A DNA stretch of 64,000 nucleotides from positions 27,893,961-27,957,960 of the forward strand of contig OW387148.1 of NCBI GenBank assembly GCA_936440205.1, read 5' to 3'. The stretch is from Lepidonotus clava. Taxonomy: Eukaryota; Annelida; Polychaeta; Phyllodocida; Polynoidae. Of the stretch, positions 1 to 20,069 are shown piece by piece; the first letter of the stretch is position 1; every line of letters begins with the position of its first letter. The notes under the pieces are model-generated. The model was not told where the DNA came from. It did no database searches and saw nothing but the letters and a program-made list of their open reading frames with translations. A program made the translations under genes and the position numbers.

Positions 1-524
1 TTTGTACAAACTTTGAACACAATTAATTTATTGAGAAATACATTTCCGCCACTTGCCTCCTGCATATTTTAAAAGCTGAGGGGCACACCTAACAGGTAAT
101 GAAAACGAAATGTTAAAACCACAACCCCAAAATGTCCCCCCGATATGTTGAAAATTTGGGTGTGCCAACCCTTGCTGTTATAGCCAAAGTTGGATACACT
201 CGCTGTTGAACAGGGAGGGGTCTCGCTGTTGTGGACAACCCTCGCAACAGCGAGACCCGTTATGCGACGGACCACAGATGTCGTAGGATGAGCAATTAAC
301 GGCCATCAACAGCACAAACTAGGAGTGACACTCATGAATTAGTGAACCTAATGCGGTGTAAATTACCACATATCAAAGTGCGTCATACTGAACATTTTTC
401 TTGTTTTATGTACATTTTCATAGTCTTTATCATGACAGCACAAACCAGAAAAGTCAACAATACTCTCTTTCAGAATGTGACGCTCTGTAAATTGATATTC
501 ACCATCTGAATGCTGTGTAGGTTA

Positions 525-687
525 GGGACCTTCCATTTAGTACGTACGCACATTAAAAAAAAATCTCAGACCCCCCACCCCCTTAAACAAACGTACGCAT
601 TGGATTTGTACTAAATCGAATGCACATTTTCAGAATTTTCGGACCCCCCTACCCCCTTCATGTGTTCATACCTAATGGAAGGTCCCC
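525..687. mobile_element. Palindromic MITE, termini GGGACCTTCCATT, TA target
   Basis: Ends GGGACCTTCCATT and AATGGAAGGTCCCC form an inverted repeat flanked by TA on both sides, as expected for Tc1/mariner-type insertion. The 163-bp interior has no ORF and carries two runs of C before CCCTTC-type words. It sits in the intron upstream of the first GH31 exon. A decayed end with similar TTAATGGAAGG wording is seen near 9095-9110. Confidence 0.65.
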
Positions 688-783
688 TAGTGCCCTTCAA
701 TTGAAGTGTAATTCTCAATATGATTATCTAAAGAATAAAATTCATTCAGTTTTATAACTAATTTTCTTAACTAACTGTTTCAG

Positions 784-9263
<8,480 letters not shown>

Positions 9264-9462
9264 TTTATTTTCAAAAACATAATTAAGAAGATTACTCTGA
9301 TGATTATTTGATATTTCAATGAATGACGACCAGTGTCATGACAGTTCACTAACGTGAATTTATGATTGATAATGTCAGAACCCGATGATCTGTTATGGTA
9401 ATAACGTGATAGGTTTACTGTTGAATATTTCAAGAATATTTATGGTTCATAATGTTTTAGAA

Positions 9463-9468
9463 AATAAA
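9463..9468 (+). terminator. Poly(A) signal of the GH31 gene
   Basis: AATAAA about 200 nt after the stop codon, followed by a T- and G-containing stretch. A second AATAAA at about 9613 could serve as an alternative. The position is normal for a metazoan 3' end; the cleavage site itself cannot be seen. Confidence 0.6.
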
Positions 9469-9469
9469 G

Positions 9470-9955
9470 TGAAAATGTGATTGATTTGATACTATATTAC
9501 ATTTTGGAAGATAGGGCCTATCCATGACTCCGATCATTGATGTTAGCCTAGAAGCACCATTTTAGTATGTTATATTAACCTAGTACAATATTTACTGGTT
9601 TAATAGGCTGTAAATAAAAACCTATACTGTTATCTTACCTTTGTCATATTTCATTTGCTCGAAAGGTTCCTCGTCTGCACAGCACTGGTATATATAAAAG
9701 TGAGGTATTTATATCTTGTATCTTCAGATACATGTTAGTGTCATTATAAATGGAGGTACACTGTATAGTTGTCCAAAATTAATGGATTCAGGCAGAAAGT
9801 AAAACAGATATATATGTGGTCATTAAAAAAAACTAGAAGATAATGTGATGAACTGTCCATTCATCTGTCTTTTAGGTATGAAATAGAAGTGTAATCAATG
9901 TCAAAATAATAGTAAAGACGTAAAGTATATAGGGTCGTGCCCAAAAGCATGAAAA
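9470..9955. other. Intergenic, no feature seen
   Basis: AT-rich sequence downstream of the GH31 poly(A) signal. No ORF, repeat structure or RNA gene recognised beyond the alternative AATAAA near 9613. Confidence 0.5.
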
Positions 9956-9959
9956 TATA

Positions 9960-10207
9960 TTGTAACCGCATATGACATCAAAATAGTCACGTTATCTAAG
10001 TGACTAATCAGAATCAAGTAATAGAGTATAAAAGGGGATGCCCAGAATAAACAGTCCCTTCTTGATACTCCTTGTGTTCACACATCTTCTTTAAATAACC
10101 TAGCCCTCGAACGGGCCTAAGTCGAAGATATGCTTAACTCGAAGTCAATTAGCCAGTCGACTTCAAGTAAATGACCTAAGTTAGCAAATTATCAACTAGA
10201 AGTTGGG
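9960..10207 (+). mobile_element. LTR-like fossil, + orientation (copy C)
   Basis: The layout is that of a retrotransposon LTR: a CCAATCA-like word (CTAATCAG), TATAAAAGGGG, an AATAAA signal and a GTGTTCACA block. The TATA-to-AATAAA stretch aligns with two reversed copies at about 13500-13680 and 14310-14660. No pol or gag could be recognised beside it, so the LTR class assignment is inference. The fossil is old and broken. Confidence 0.5.
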
Positions 10208-10209
10208 TA

Positions 10210-13200
10210 GTGGTCCGGAAGACCGAAGATGGCATGGAAGCCCGAATCAGCCTGAGGACTGATCTGAGACGGAAAGACCGGGCAGGTATGAAAGCCCGAA
10301 ATAGTGAGCGGCTGGCCAGTGACTGCTGGGACGAAGGTGCAACCTGCTTGGCCCCATGCTACCAACCACTAGGCAAGCAACAACGGAAGACCGGATAGGG
10401 CAATACCTCCGCTTAATGTCCGGAACACTTCAGGCCCGACAACCCGACACATTCCCCCTCCATCCAAGAATACTGATTCCCCGACTGTCCCACTTGTTCC
10501 CCCTCATGCGTGAGGCATGACTCTTAATCTTACACTGCAGTTTCCTGCTCGAACTCTTCATTTGGCTCTAGACCAAAACAGCCCCCACTTCCCTCTGTCA
10601 TAGAAATCGGAGACCCCGACCTACCAAGGAATGTTACAATAATAAAAATGAAAGAAAGATATTTACCCAATCTGACTTGAACTTGTCACGCATACCAAGG
10701 CCCACACAAGTCATGTTTGAGCTATTTTGACGTTTTATTAGTGAAGTGCACAGTTATACAAATGTACAAGTATTAATGTTGGCATGAACATTACAGCCTG
10801 ACGTCATTAGAATAAGGCCTAATTCAATTGAAAGAAATTCGTAATTGGCCCTTTTCCTGACATATTTAAAATACAACGAATGAAATTGCCCAACTTTGTT
10901 AGAGTTCTTTTATCAAATCTTAAAGCTTCTCATTTTGATGTTAGTGTAATTGTAGGGTGTTTTATACAAGCTTATCTGACTCTTGGAAGAAAATAGTTTA
11001 ATTTCTTCAATTTCTTTGAAGTCTTCAGCGGAGGTTGAAATCCTAAAACAGTTTCATAAAGGTAAGTGTATTCAGGAGCAATGGAGAGTAATTGAACAAT
11101 ATTACAACAATTGACATTGCCTATTAATCATTATTGTAAGATTACAAATTGAAATAGAATAAAATCATTGAAACTTGGTTCCTGTGTGTTGTCCCAAAAG
11201 AGGTACTATTTTCTATTTGCTGAAATTATTGGGAACCTGAGCAGGAGGGACAAATAATAGTTTCCTCTAAATTTAACCGTGCCTCAAGAAATTAATTGAG
11301 TCAGCCAGGTAAAATTGCCAGGTAATTTAATGGACTCGCAACAGCAACAACAAAATGATAGATTTGTTCGGTTCTTGTATCAGAAAACAATGTCCACTTA
11401 ATAGTTTAATGGCATGCTTTTTGTCAGGTATTACCTAAAATATATTTTCTATTTCCTATGTACCGACACCCGTAAAAACGATATCCATAAGATTTTTCTA
11501 AATTCCACTGATGCTTTGTGGTGATTTTCCATCTCCAAAGTTTAAGAGAAAAAAGTTAATTGTTCAGCACACTGTCCCTGGATATCTAAAAGGGGCAATT
11601 TCTTGCAAACATATCATCTTTCCTATGGAACAGACAAGGTGACAGAGCCATTTCCTTAAAGGTACTTGAGGGTGTTTGGCATAAAATTCTTATTACCGAT
11701 GCAATCTCCTGCAAATTTGTAGGAACTTAAGCTTCTGAATAGAGCAATATTATATAGTAACAATATAAACACTTTTTACCTTTTCTGAAGAGTTATAGCT
11801 TGATACATTTTTTTTATCTCTACCATTGATTTCAATGGGAAATATCAGTTTTTTCCTTTGTGAAAAATACTACCAATGGAATTCTCATGAAACTTCAGAA
11901 ACATTTAGCATTTACTTAGAAGTAAAGATCTAAACTAAAAGATTTAGTATTCACCATTTGCAAGAAAAATCATGCTGAAAAACATTGAAAAATTGAGGTA
12001 TTTTGGGTATTTATAGTATGTTAATTTGATACCCTGCTATTCTAATTGAGCAAAAACACCTTAACTGTCCTTCTCCTAGCATTATTAGACAGTCATGTAA
12101 GATGTTAAAAATAGCTTTAACAAAATAATTATTTGTTTTGTAGTTCTCAATCTATGACCTAGGTGGCACTCTGAACAGCATCAAGTTCCTTTAATTCAAA
12201 ATCAATCAGTAGCATTAAAATACCCTTTCCAGACTTTCATTTGACTGTGTATTATACCTGTTTTGAACTGTTTACATATGCACATTCTGAGTCAAGACAG
12301 TAAAGGGTATCAGTAAAACAAAAGGAAAAAGCCATTAAAAATTTTTAATACTGCTCTACACAAAATTTGCCATGTGCCATTGAAAGTTTTTAGAATTGAC
12401 GTGAGTATTGAAAATGCTGACATTCAAAATGGTCATTTCTTAAGTTCGACATCCAAATACCTCTCGATGATCCAAAAAATGACTCTGAGCCTATACAACA
12501 GATCTTAAGTTCCAAAAGAGCAGAATCCGACCTATCATTTATCATGTTTATTTTAATTGAGTAGCCTATAAATACAGAAATGTAACAACCATCTCACTCT
12601 GTGATTGTGCTTTTTTGGTTGGTATGTTCCTCACTATATTGTAAAGTAACCGTTATGTAAGGTGATGTTAGTGTAAGATCACCTGCAGTGGTCATTTAAA
12701 GGTAAAGTGCTGATACAACCTTAACAGAACTTCACTTCACTCAAACCTAAATGGGATGTCACATAGCCAGTTCAAAATTGCATTGATGGTGGTGGGGGTG
12801 TTGGGGGAGGACCCTCTGCATTTCTTCCCTTGATTCATCTACAGAGAAAACAGCTGACAGTTTCTCTCTCAAATTAAACATTTGAAGCCAGAAGTTTGAG
12901 GGTATTTCACAATGGTCTTAAGGCTAAGATTGAATATGTACATGTGATTTTTTTTACTTAAGGTACTATTTTTGTGTTGTTATCAGTATATTTTATATTT
13001 GCCTACTTTAAAAGAATGATCTTGTAATGTCATTGGTTCAATGACTGTCCTTCTTGTGGTTCAGGGGTCGGATGCCATCTTGTTCTCATGCCCGGGCACA
13101 TGGGCGCACGGGGAATGGGGGATTTGGGAGGTGGTGCCTCACACATGAGAGTTGACTGCACAGTACCTCAGAGAGGAGGAATGGAAGGGAAAGAAAGATG

Positions 13201-13490
13201 AGAGGGTGCAGCTGGTACCTTATGCTAGACTTCTACTGTGAGAATTGGGCACTGGTGTAGGAAATGTATTTGGAGTCTTCACCATTCATGGTAGGGTGGT
13301 AGCCAATGTCTCGTTCCCTATGCCCATCCAGTTGTTTGTGCTTATCTCATGCCGCGTCAGTATCATAGTCTAATCAATCTCCTAGCCTTAATTTGTGTAA
13401 GTCCAATCATAGATAGAAATTGGCCTAACTGTACTGCACAGGCATGTCGCTCATTCCCTGACCAGCTGTCTCTATGTTTTCTAGGTTCTT
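10210..13490. other. Intergenic stretch without recognised gene
   Basis: The first 400 bp (to about 10620) is richer in G+C and may be the remnant interior next to the LTR-like copy; it holds only a 62-codon ORF with no recognisable domain. The rest is AT-rich, with a slightly G-rich patch at 13060-13230. No exons, RNA genes or clear repeats seen. Confidence 0.5.
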
Positions 13491-13499
13491 AGGTGATAA

Positions 13500-13680
13500 G
13501 ACACAAGATGGAGGTTGATGTTGACATGTTGAGTACCAAGTAGGAACTGTTTATTTCATCCTGAAACTCAGTCTTATATACCACTAACATTCTTGTTGAT
13601 TGGTCAATGCAGGTCACATGATTGCTCTGACACCTTGTAATGTCACTTCCAGAACCATCTTTCTCATACCCAAGTACTCA
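13500..13680 (-). mobile_element. LTR-like fossil, minus orientation (copy A)
   Basis: On the minus strand the order is GACCAATCA, TATATAAG, AAATAAACAG and TTGGTACTC, the same plan as copies B and C. Well diverged from copy B, so old if the two once belonged to one element. No coding region identified. Broken. Confidence 0.5.
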
Positions 13681-14309
13681 TGATCTCTTGAACGTTTCTT
13701 ACTTTCATGCTGTGTCACAAACACTCGTTCGAAAAAGAGAACTTTTGTTATTGTGATGTTCTCTGGGGAAACTTGTGGTTTCCCAACAGAGATAGGTATA
13801 TTCTTGACGGTCTGTGTCCGAATCATGCTCGGTCATTCGATACACAGGATTATGTGAACACTCCTCCGAGCCAGTGGTGGGGTAACCTATGTACGAGTGG
13901 TCTTGAGAATCTTGGAAACTTGCCCTGCGCATCTAAGATAATTAGATAATACATTTTTTTCATAATTGCCTGTTATTACAGGACGTCCCGTTTATCCAGG
14001 ATGTCCCGTTTTTCAGTAGTATCCCCATCCTGCTAATGGGATTCTCGTGTGAGCAGAGACTCAGCTCCGGCCGAGCTCGTGGTCGGCATCTCATGCAATA
14101 CGTCTAGCAGGTACCTCGTACGGTCGATCCAGCACTCACGACGGGGACCATGCCCAAAAAATTAAAAGGGTGGTAGCGTTTAGGCTGAGGTCCCATCACT
14201 TTGTTGTCATACCCGTTAACTTCCCGAGCCCGTACATCAGACTGATTCGTTCCCATTTTCGTGCAGCCGACTTTGTCCCTACACGTCTAACCTCTTTTTT
14301 TCTAAGTCC

Positions 14310-14660
14310 TGATCTTCTTATTTGGCTAAACTTGGGCTTTATTCTAGCTCTCGGACCAATATCCCCAACTATTATGCTCTTCTAAATTGCTTCGTGGCCA
14401 TTCCCATGAAGACAAGAGGTGTGAATACAGTGAGTACCAAGACGGGACTGTTTATTTTCATGCAATCACTTCATTTTATAGCCATAACCTGGCTCCTGAT
14501 TGGTTACATAACATCACGTGGTCACTTTGACCCTTTACTGAGGTCACTTCCGGTCAATGATACATCATGCATTACGATTCCGTAATTATAAACTCGTGCA
14601 TACATTCTTGTGCAACTCATACCGTACGAGTTCGTACTGCACAATCTCGTGTACTTGGTG
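14310..14660 (-). mobile_element. LTR-like fossil, minus orientation (copy B)
   Basis: On the minus strand: ACCAATCAGG, then a CTATAAAATG TATA-like box, then AAAATAAACAGTCCC and TTGGTACTC, aligning with copies A and C. With copy A about 0.6 kb away in the same direction, the pair could be the ends of a strongly reduced LTR element; equally they could be independent insertions. Old and broken. Confidence 0.5.
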
Positions 14661-14669
14661 ATCGTGTCC

Positions 14670-16380
14670 CAAAATACTATAACTACTGCATGAACTCATG
14701 TTGTGACATTGAATTGATTACTATGATTCATCACATTATCTCATAGAATTACTGAAATATCAAAGATAATATACAACTATTGGCTGTGTACAAATAATTT
14801 TTACAAGACTGTAACATGCTATTTATACTTCTATTCATCCTTAAAGCTCATGCCTCAAGAATTTAACTCTCTAAACACTCATATGACCGGATTCATCACA
14901 AGCTCATCTTATCATAAGATTTAATATGTGAGAATCGCACCTATGATTTTGCTTGTGTGAAACACGCTCTTAAATGTGTTTACTGCTTGTGTTTCTCCCA
15001 TAATGTAGATTTGACATTTTCTTAACCTGTCCTTTTCTTAAGCTGTCCCACTGTTGTAGTCCAGACAGTGACATATCGAATAACTTGTAAAATAATACTT
15101 CTGTCTATGTCCAAGAAAAGAAAATCAAATTTGCTTGCCAAGAGTAAAGTTTATGGAATGTCTTTTTCATTTTGAAATTGTGTTCACATAAATCTGATGC
15201 AGCAAGTAAGAAGTTTCAATGGGAACCAGTTCTCTATGTACATTTGATAAGAAACAGAACAAGAGTGCAAGAAGCCATGCATACCTGTGTCTAGTACCTG
15301 CCCATCAAAATACCAAATAAACTGAAGTTTTGAGTATATGCATTTCTGATTACTCATCTTCATACACTATATATAATCATAAGAAATTATTGTTATTTAT
15401 AAATTTCTGAAATGAAATGAAACGGTTCAATTCATGATGCACGGAAAAAAAGTTAAGGTTAACAAATCTCATTTTAGATAATTGGAGGGGAGGTCATATA
15501 ATAGGAATTTTTTAACGAGATTCCAACGACACCATAGTTAGAAATTCAATTTGAATTGCTTGAAAATGAGATGAATATAATAGGCATCAACCAATTACCA
15601 TTTTGTATACAATGCAATGTGTCTCCTGAATCAAAATTTTGCAATGATCCTTTGTATACATCAGATGATGAAGGCTTCAGATCTCTAGTATATGTAAATG
15701 TTTACTATATTGGTTTCATCAATTGATAGAACGGAACTGTCCTTTGTTATCAAACTAAGCTGTAATCTTCTTTTTCCAATATGTATTTTCCATATAAATC
15801 TATTTATTCTTCCAAAGTGCAATTGTCTTTTAGCTTCTGCTTCTAGGTTTTCCTTCCGTTTCAATCCCATTAAACTTAGGCTTCCAATGCAGTTTTCTTA
15901 AAGTGCCTTACCAATAATAATATTTTATATCTAGCTCATTAATGTTTATCCAAAGTGCCTTTGCATTAAGTCCATTCCAGTTTTCACTAAGTCAAAATAT
16001 AACATAGAATCTAGTTCCAGTTGCTTTCAAATTAATTAGTCTCCACGTAAATAGCCTGTAGCACAATGGATAGAAAAGAAATCACACCAAAGTTTGCAAA
16101 ATGGGGTTAATTGTAATTGCATTTTCCCCATAGGAAACAATGCTAAAGCCCGTAACATACCGTACTCTGATTGGCAAGCAAACCTTTTAATACTTTGATT
16201 AATTAAATTTATAACCTCGCTATGTGTAAGTAATTCTTGGTGAATCAGAATACCAAGATAATTATCTATTCAAATGAAAAATGCTGTAAAGACTGGGCGG
16301 GACAACATAATGTATCTTGTCCATCCCTGCTCCAGCCCAATGGTATATCCAACCTGGGATGGGCTTATCATTACATGAGT
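14670..16380. other. AT-rich intergenic stretch with faint degenerate repeats
   Basis: No gene recognised. From about 15780 the words TGCAGTTTTC and GTGCCTTTGC recur at irregular spacing and continue to about 16880 on the other side of an inserted inverted-repeat element, suggesting an old tandem array. Confidence 0.4.
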
Positions 16381-16384
16381 GTTA

Positions 16385-16741
16385 AGGCCATATTCCACTT
16401 TGCATCAGGTCCCATTTGCGGCTGCTATCTTAAGTGGCCGCAAGCAATTTGCGGCTTTGATACCAACATGTTGGTATCCCTAAACAGTGGCTGCAAACAG
16501 TGGCCGTAAACACCTATATTCCGCCTTGTTTGTGGCGGCTGCAACCTCGTTTGCGGCGGCCGTTTGCTTGCGTCTGGTTGCAAACAAGTGTAATATAGCA
16601 CTAGGGATGCTACCACAAACGCATTTGCAGCCACCCTGGACGCGTTTGCGGCCGCCCTGGATGCGTTTGCGGCCGCCCTGGATGCGTTTGTGTCGGCCTG
16701 GACACGTTTGCATCCGTTTGTTGCATAGTGGAATATGGCCT
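16385..16741. mobile_element. AGGCCATATTCCAC element, copy P1 (TTTGCGGC interior)
   Basis: Ends AGGCCATATTCCACT and AGTGGAATATGGCCT are perfect inverted repeats, flanked by TTA on both sides (3-bp target duplication, as in PIF/Harbinger). The interior is packed with TTTGCGGC and its complement, with a central palindrome TACCAACATGTTGGTA at 16461-16476 and a 24-bp tandem repeat at about 16634-16712. Open frames across it are by-products of the tandem repeat. No transposase. Confidence 0.8.
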
Positions 16742-16999
16742 TTAGTTCCACAATGCAGTTTTCCAAATGTGCTTTTGCCATGAAAATCAATATAATTTGA
16801 AAAGTATAATTCCCCTGATGTGCCTTTGCAATCATTTGTAGCTTCCCCAATATTGCTTTTGCATTGTGCTTTTGCCATCAAAATAGAGTCCTTTCCTCAA
16901 TATTTCATCGCTGTCAAATGATTACTACTTTATATTAGCGCTTGTTGTCAAATTTTCTTTTACATAAAGTCTTCATTAAAGGCTACTCAGAAAGGAAGC

Positions 17000-18655
17000 A
17001 GGCAGGGAATTACTCTTCTTGGCTGTCATTAACCCCTTTGAACTTACATAATGCCTATCACAAGTTCTTAATTTCATTAAAAAAAACAGGAAGATTTGGA
17101 AAAATTCTAAAATAATTCATTATAGTCATTTCAATTTTTACAGACAATTTGACTAAGTTATTTTTCTTGGAATCTGGTGCTGTCAGTTTTAGGTGACACA
17201 CCTCTATTAAACATATCAGACATACATTTTGTGACAAGTCTTTGTTATCACAATCAAATGACTATTTGTAGTATATAGCCCACAGGATAAATATTTGTTA
17301 AACAAAAACACCAACGTTAGCTTGCTTGGCATATTAGAATTACTTTTTCTACAGTCAGTTCTCCAATTTTTTGAAAATGACATCCAAGAATAAGATAATC
17401 TCTTATTTCCCAGGAGAAATGCCAATGGGAAATCCTTAAAAACACGATTATCAAGGTCCAAAACTCCCTGGACTTGAATGGATTTTGTTACTGCGTTACT
17501 GGGATGATACTGTCACCCTGGAAGGGCACAACCACTGGGAGTAACAGCCAGGAAGGGAGTGTGAAGGGTTAAGTATTGACATTCCAATTTAAAAGGTGTT
17601 GCCGTCACACTTTCACTGCTGTGGCTGTCAGCAGACCCATAATGAAGATTTAACACTGACAGGACTCAAATCTTAAGGGAGCTTTCTTGGCTTCTTTAAA
17701 AAAAGAAGAAGAAAAAGAGGGGTCCATCCTGGGAATTAAACCTGCCACCAAGCACATAAATATTCTAGTGCCCTGGTCACTTGGCCATACTGACTTGAGA
17801 CACTTTAAGCAAAATGTGTCACCGCAGTCTGTTTTAGCTTACTTTGGTTACTTTTTTGTTTACCACAACCATTCTTAGAAAGAAAACACATAGAACATTA
17901 TTGAAAGTGTACCTTGACGATGTAATCACCATATGAAATTTCAATGGAGAAAAAGGAAACCTTGCATATAAGGTGAAGGGCCTTGCATTTATTCTAATAA
18001 GGTTTGCGGAGAGATTTTTTAGGCATAAATGTGTTCAGTATATACAACACATTGTTCTGAACAGACCTGGGTAGTGGATTTCAAAACAAAGATTATAAAA
18101 CATTTAAATTCTTGAAATAGGTCCTTTTTACTTGAAAAGTGCATCGATTTCTAACATCCAAGTGTGAATAGAAAATGCACATCTATAAAATTAGGTATAC
18201 TGTATACCACTACTCCATGGCCCAAAGCATGGCCATATATTTACCAAACTATAGGCATGTCATGATATTACATTTACTTGCAATAATGTTATCAGTTCAA
18301 TCTGGTTTTGAGACATTGTGACATTATCTCATGGCTACTTTATGTTGACTCTGCAATGTTGTGTTAGATTTGGCCTCAACCCCACCTAATGAGAATATCA
18401 CAATGCGATTCTGTTTAGGTTAGGTCTTGACCCTCAAATTAAGCATCTTTCAGTGACTTTCTACTTAGGTTGTATCACTATTACCTTATACATCTGGTCT
18501 GTTTTACCCTGTTATCTATAAACATGTTGTCAATGTTCTTTGTCAGTGATGTCGAAAATCATCAACATAAAAGATCAACCAAAAGCATGTTGTCACAGAT
18601 CATTACGATTATGTTGCTGCTTGGCCGGGTATTTACATCCCATGATCATGCTGAA
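17000..18655. other. Intergenic, no gene seen
   Basis: AT-rich; no exon or RNA gene recognised. A TTAA-CCCC at 17029-17036 and a GGG-TTAA at 17566-17572 could bound a piggyBac-like element, but the inner termini match poorly. Confidence 0.4.
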
Positions 18656-18660
18656 ACTAA

Positions 18661-18881
18661 AGCCCCATACCCACTAGGCGATTTTACCAGCGACTGGCTA
18701 TGGGCAAGTGGCAGAATCAGCCGATCCTTAGGATCGCCTGTCAGTATGGTATATTGAAATGGTGCATGTTAATTTGATCTGAATTAGTGCTAAAATCGGC
18801 TGACTCTACCAGTAGAATGGCCCGATTTTAGTGCTGATGAGTCAGCCGATTGTGTAAAAATCGCCTAGTGGGTATGGGGCT
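18661..18881. mobile_element. AGCCCCATACCCACTAGGCG element, copy Q1
   Basis: Left AGCCCCATACCCACTAGGCG and right CGCCTAGTGGGTATGGGGCT are perfect inverted repeats extending into GATTTTA. Flanks are TAA and TTA. The interior repeats AATCGGCTGA-type words in both orientations. Copies: 32427-32641 and a partial one at about 27164-27271. Non-autonomous, 221 bp. Confidence 0.8.
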
Positions 18882-18889
18882 TTAGGCCC

Positions 18890-20060
18890 AGAATAAGGAA
18901 GCTTTTGGGTCAGCTGTATCTTCCTATTCCCATGACTCTCTTCATATTACACTTATCATTCATTATAGATAAAGAGTAGCTTAATTACTTAGGGACTTCA
19001 GCATCCCTAAGTAGGATAGAATTGACAGTATTTGGACTCTACTCCTCATTTCACCAATGCAAGTAAAGCAAGTTAATACATATTGGCACCCAGACATATG
19101 ATACAAGGCATGCGCCATTACAGCTTTCTCTTGGAGTTACATTGAGAGGTGCATGCCACTCTAAATAAGGGGAGTACTTAACAAATGAGCCTTTCGGAAA
19201 GGCTTGGCTTTTTCCTGGATATTGCTGGTCTTAGGAGTAGTGTTTTTGCCTTTAACGCAACGTCACAGGTTGTGAGGCATTGCAAGTGTTAAAATTGATG
19301 TTTAGCATGAGATACTTTATCAATGATTTCCAAACGTTGCTCCTACATGCAGAAACATTTTGTTTGAGGATTATGCATTAAGGTTGACAAAACCCAACAA
19401 AAATATTCTATTGGTTCTCTATCGGTATATAGTTCACATTCAGATACCATTGATTGATTCAACATTATATGATATGGAATACTTGTATTCTATGAAATGT
19501 GTAAATATAACTTGCCTACGAACAATATCATACCATAGAAAATGATAAACTTGAATCTTATTGGAACTCAAAATATATCTTAATAATATGTTGCCTGAGC
19601 ATTTTTACTAAGGTAGCAGTATTTCTTTATCGTGACATCACAATAACGGATCATTTCTGCGTCTCTGACTTTAATAGGGCAGAATGGGCTAAGAACGAAC
19701 TGCATCTACACAGTATGAAATCACAGTATGAAATCACAAAGAGAAGGAAAACTGTATGGAATTTGGCAGCCCTGGTTATGGAAAAGAGGGGCTATGATTA
19801 GCCCAATACTAAGGGCCCGGAGATTGGTCAGACCGACCAAGCTCATTTTTCTTCCGGAGCCACCCGCATAGGGAAATTCTGGTAGATAGATGGCACTCAG
19901 CTTACTATACCCAGGCCCAGGCAATCATCAATCGACAGAATCCATGCCATACACGGCCATAATACTGTCTATGTGATACAGTTAGGGCAACGATTCTATA
20001 TATATTATGGTACAGAAAGATATCAGACTCCTGCGGCTAAGTCTATTAATATCGTTGATG
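18890..20060. other. Intergenic, no gene seen
   Basis: AT-rich to about 19700. The patch 19720-19930 is richer in G+C and carries a 67-codon minus-strand ORF without a recognisable domain. Nothing else supported. Confidence 0.4.
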
Positions 20061-20069
20061 CTACTAGCG

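Noticed and set aside
16425-16881. Two overlapping minus-strand ORFs of 141 and 133 codons with Ala/Arg-rich repeats
   Set aside because: They fall on the inverted and tandem repeats of element P1; the repeated residues reflect the 24-bp unit in two frames, not a protein.
17029-17572. Possible 536-bp piggyBac element (TTAA-CCCC to GGG-TTAA)
   Set aside because: Only the outermost C/G triplets mirror each other; the inner ends do not match, and TTAA plus CCC is common by chance at this spacing.
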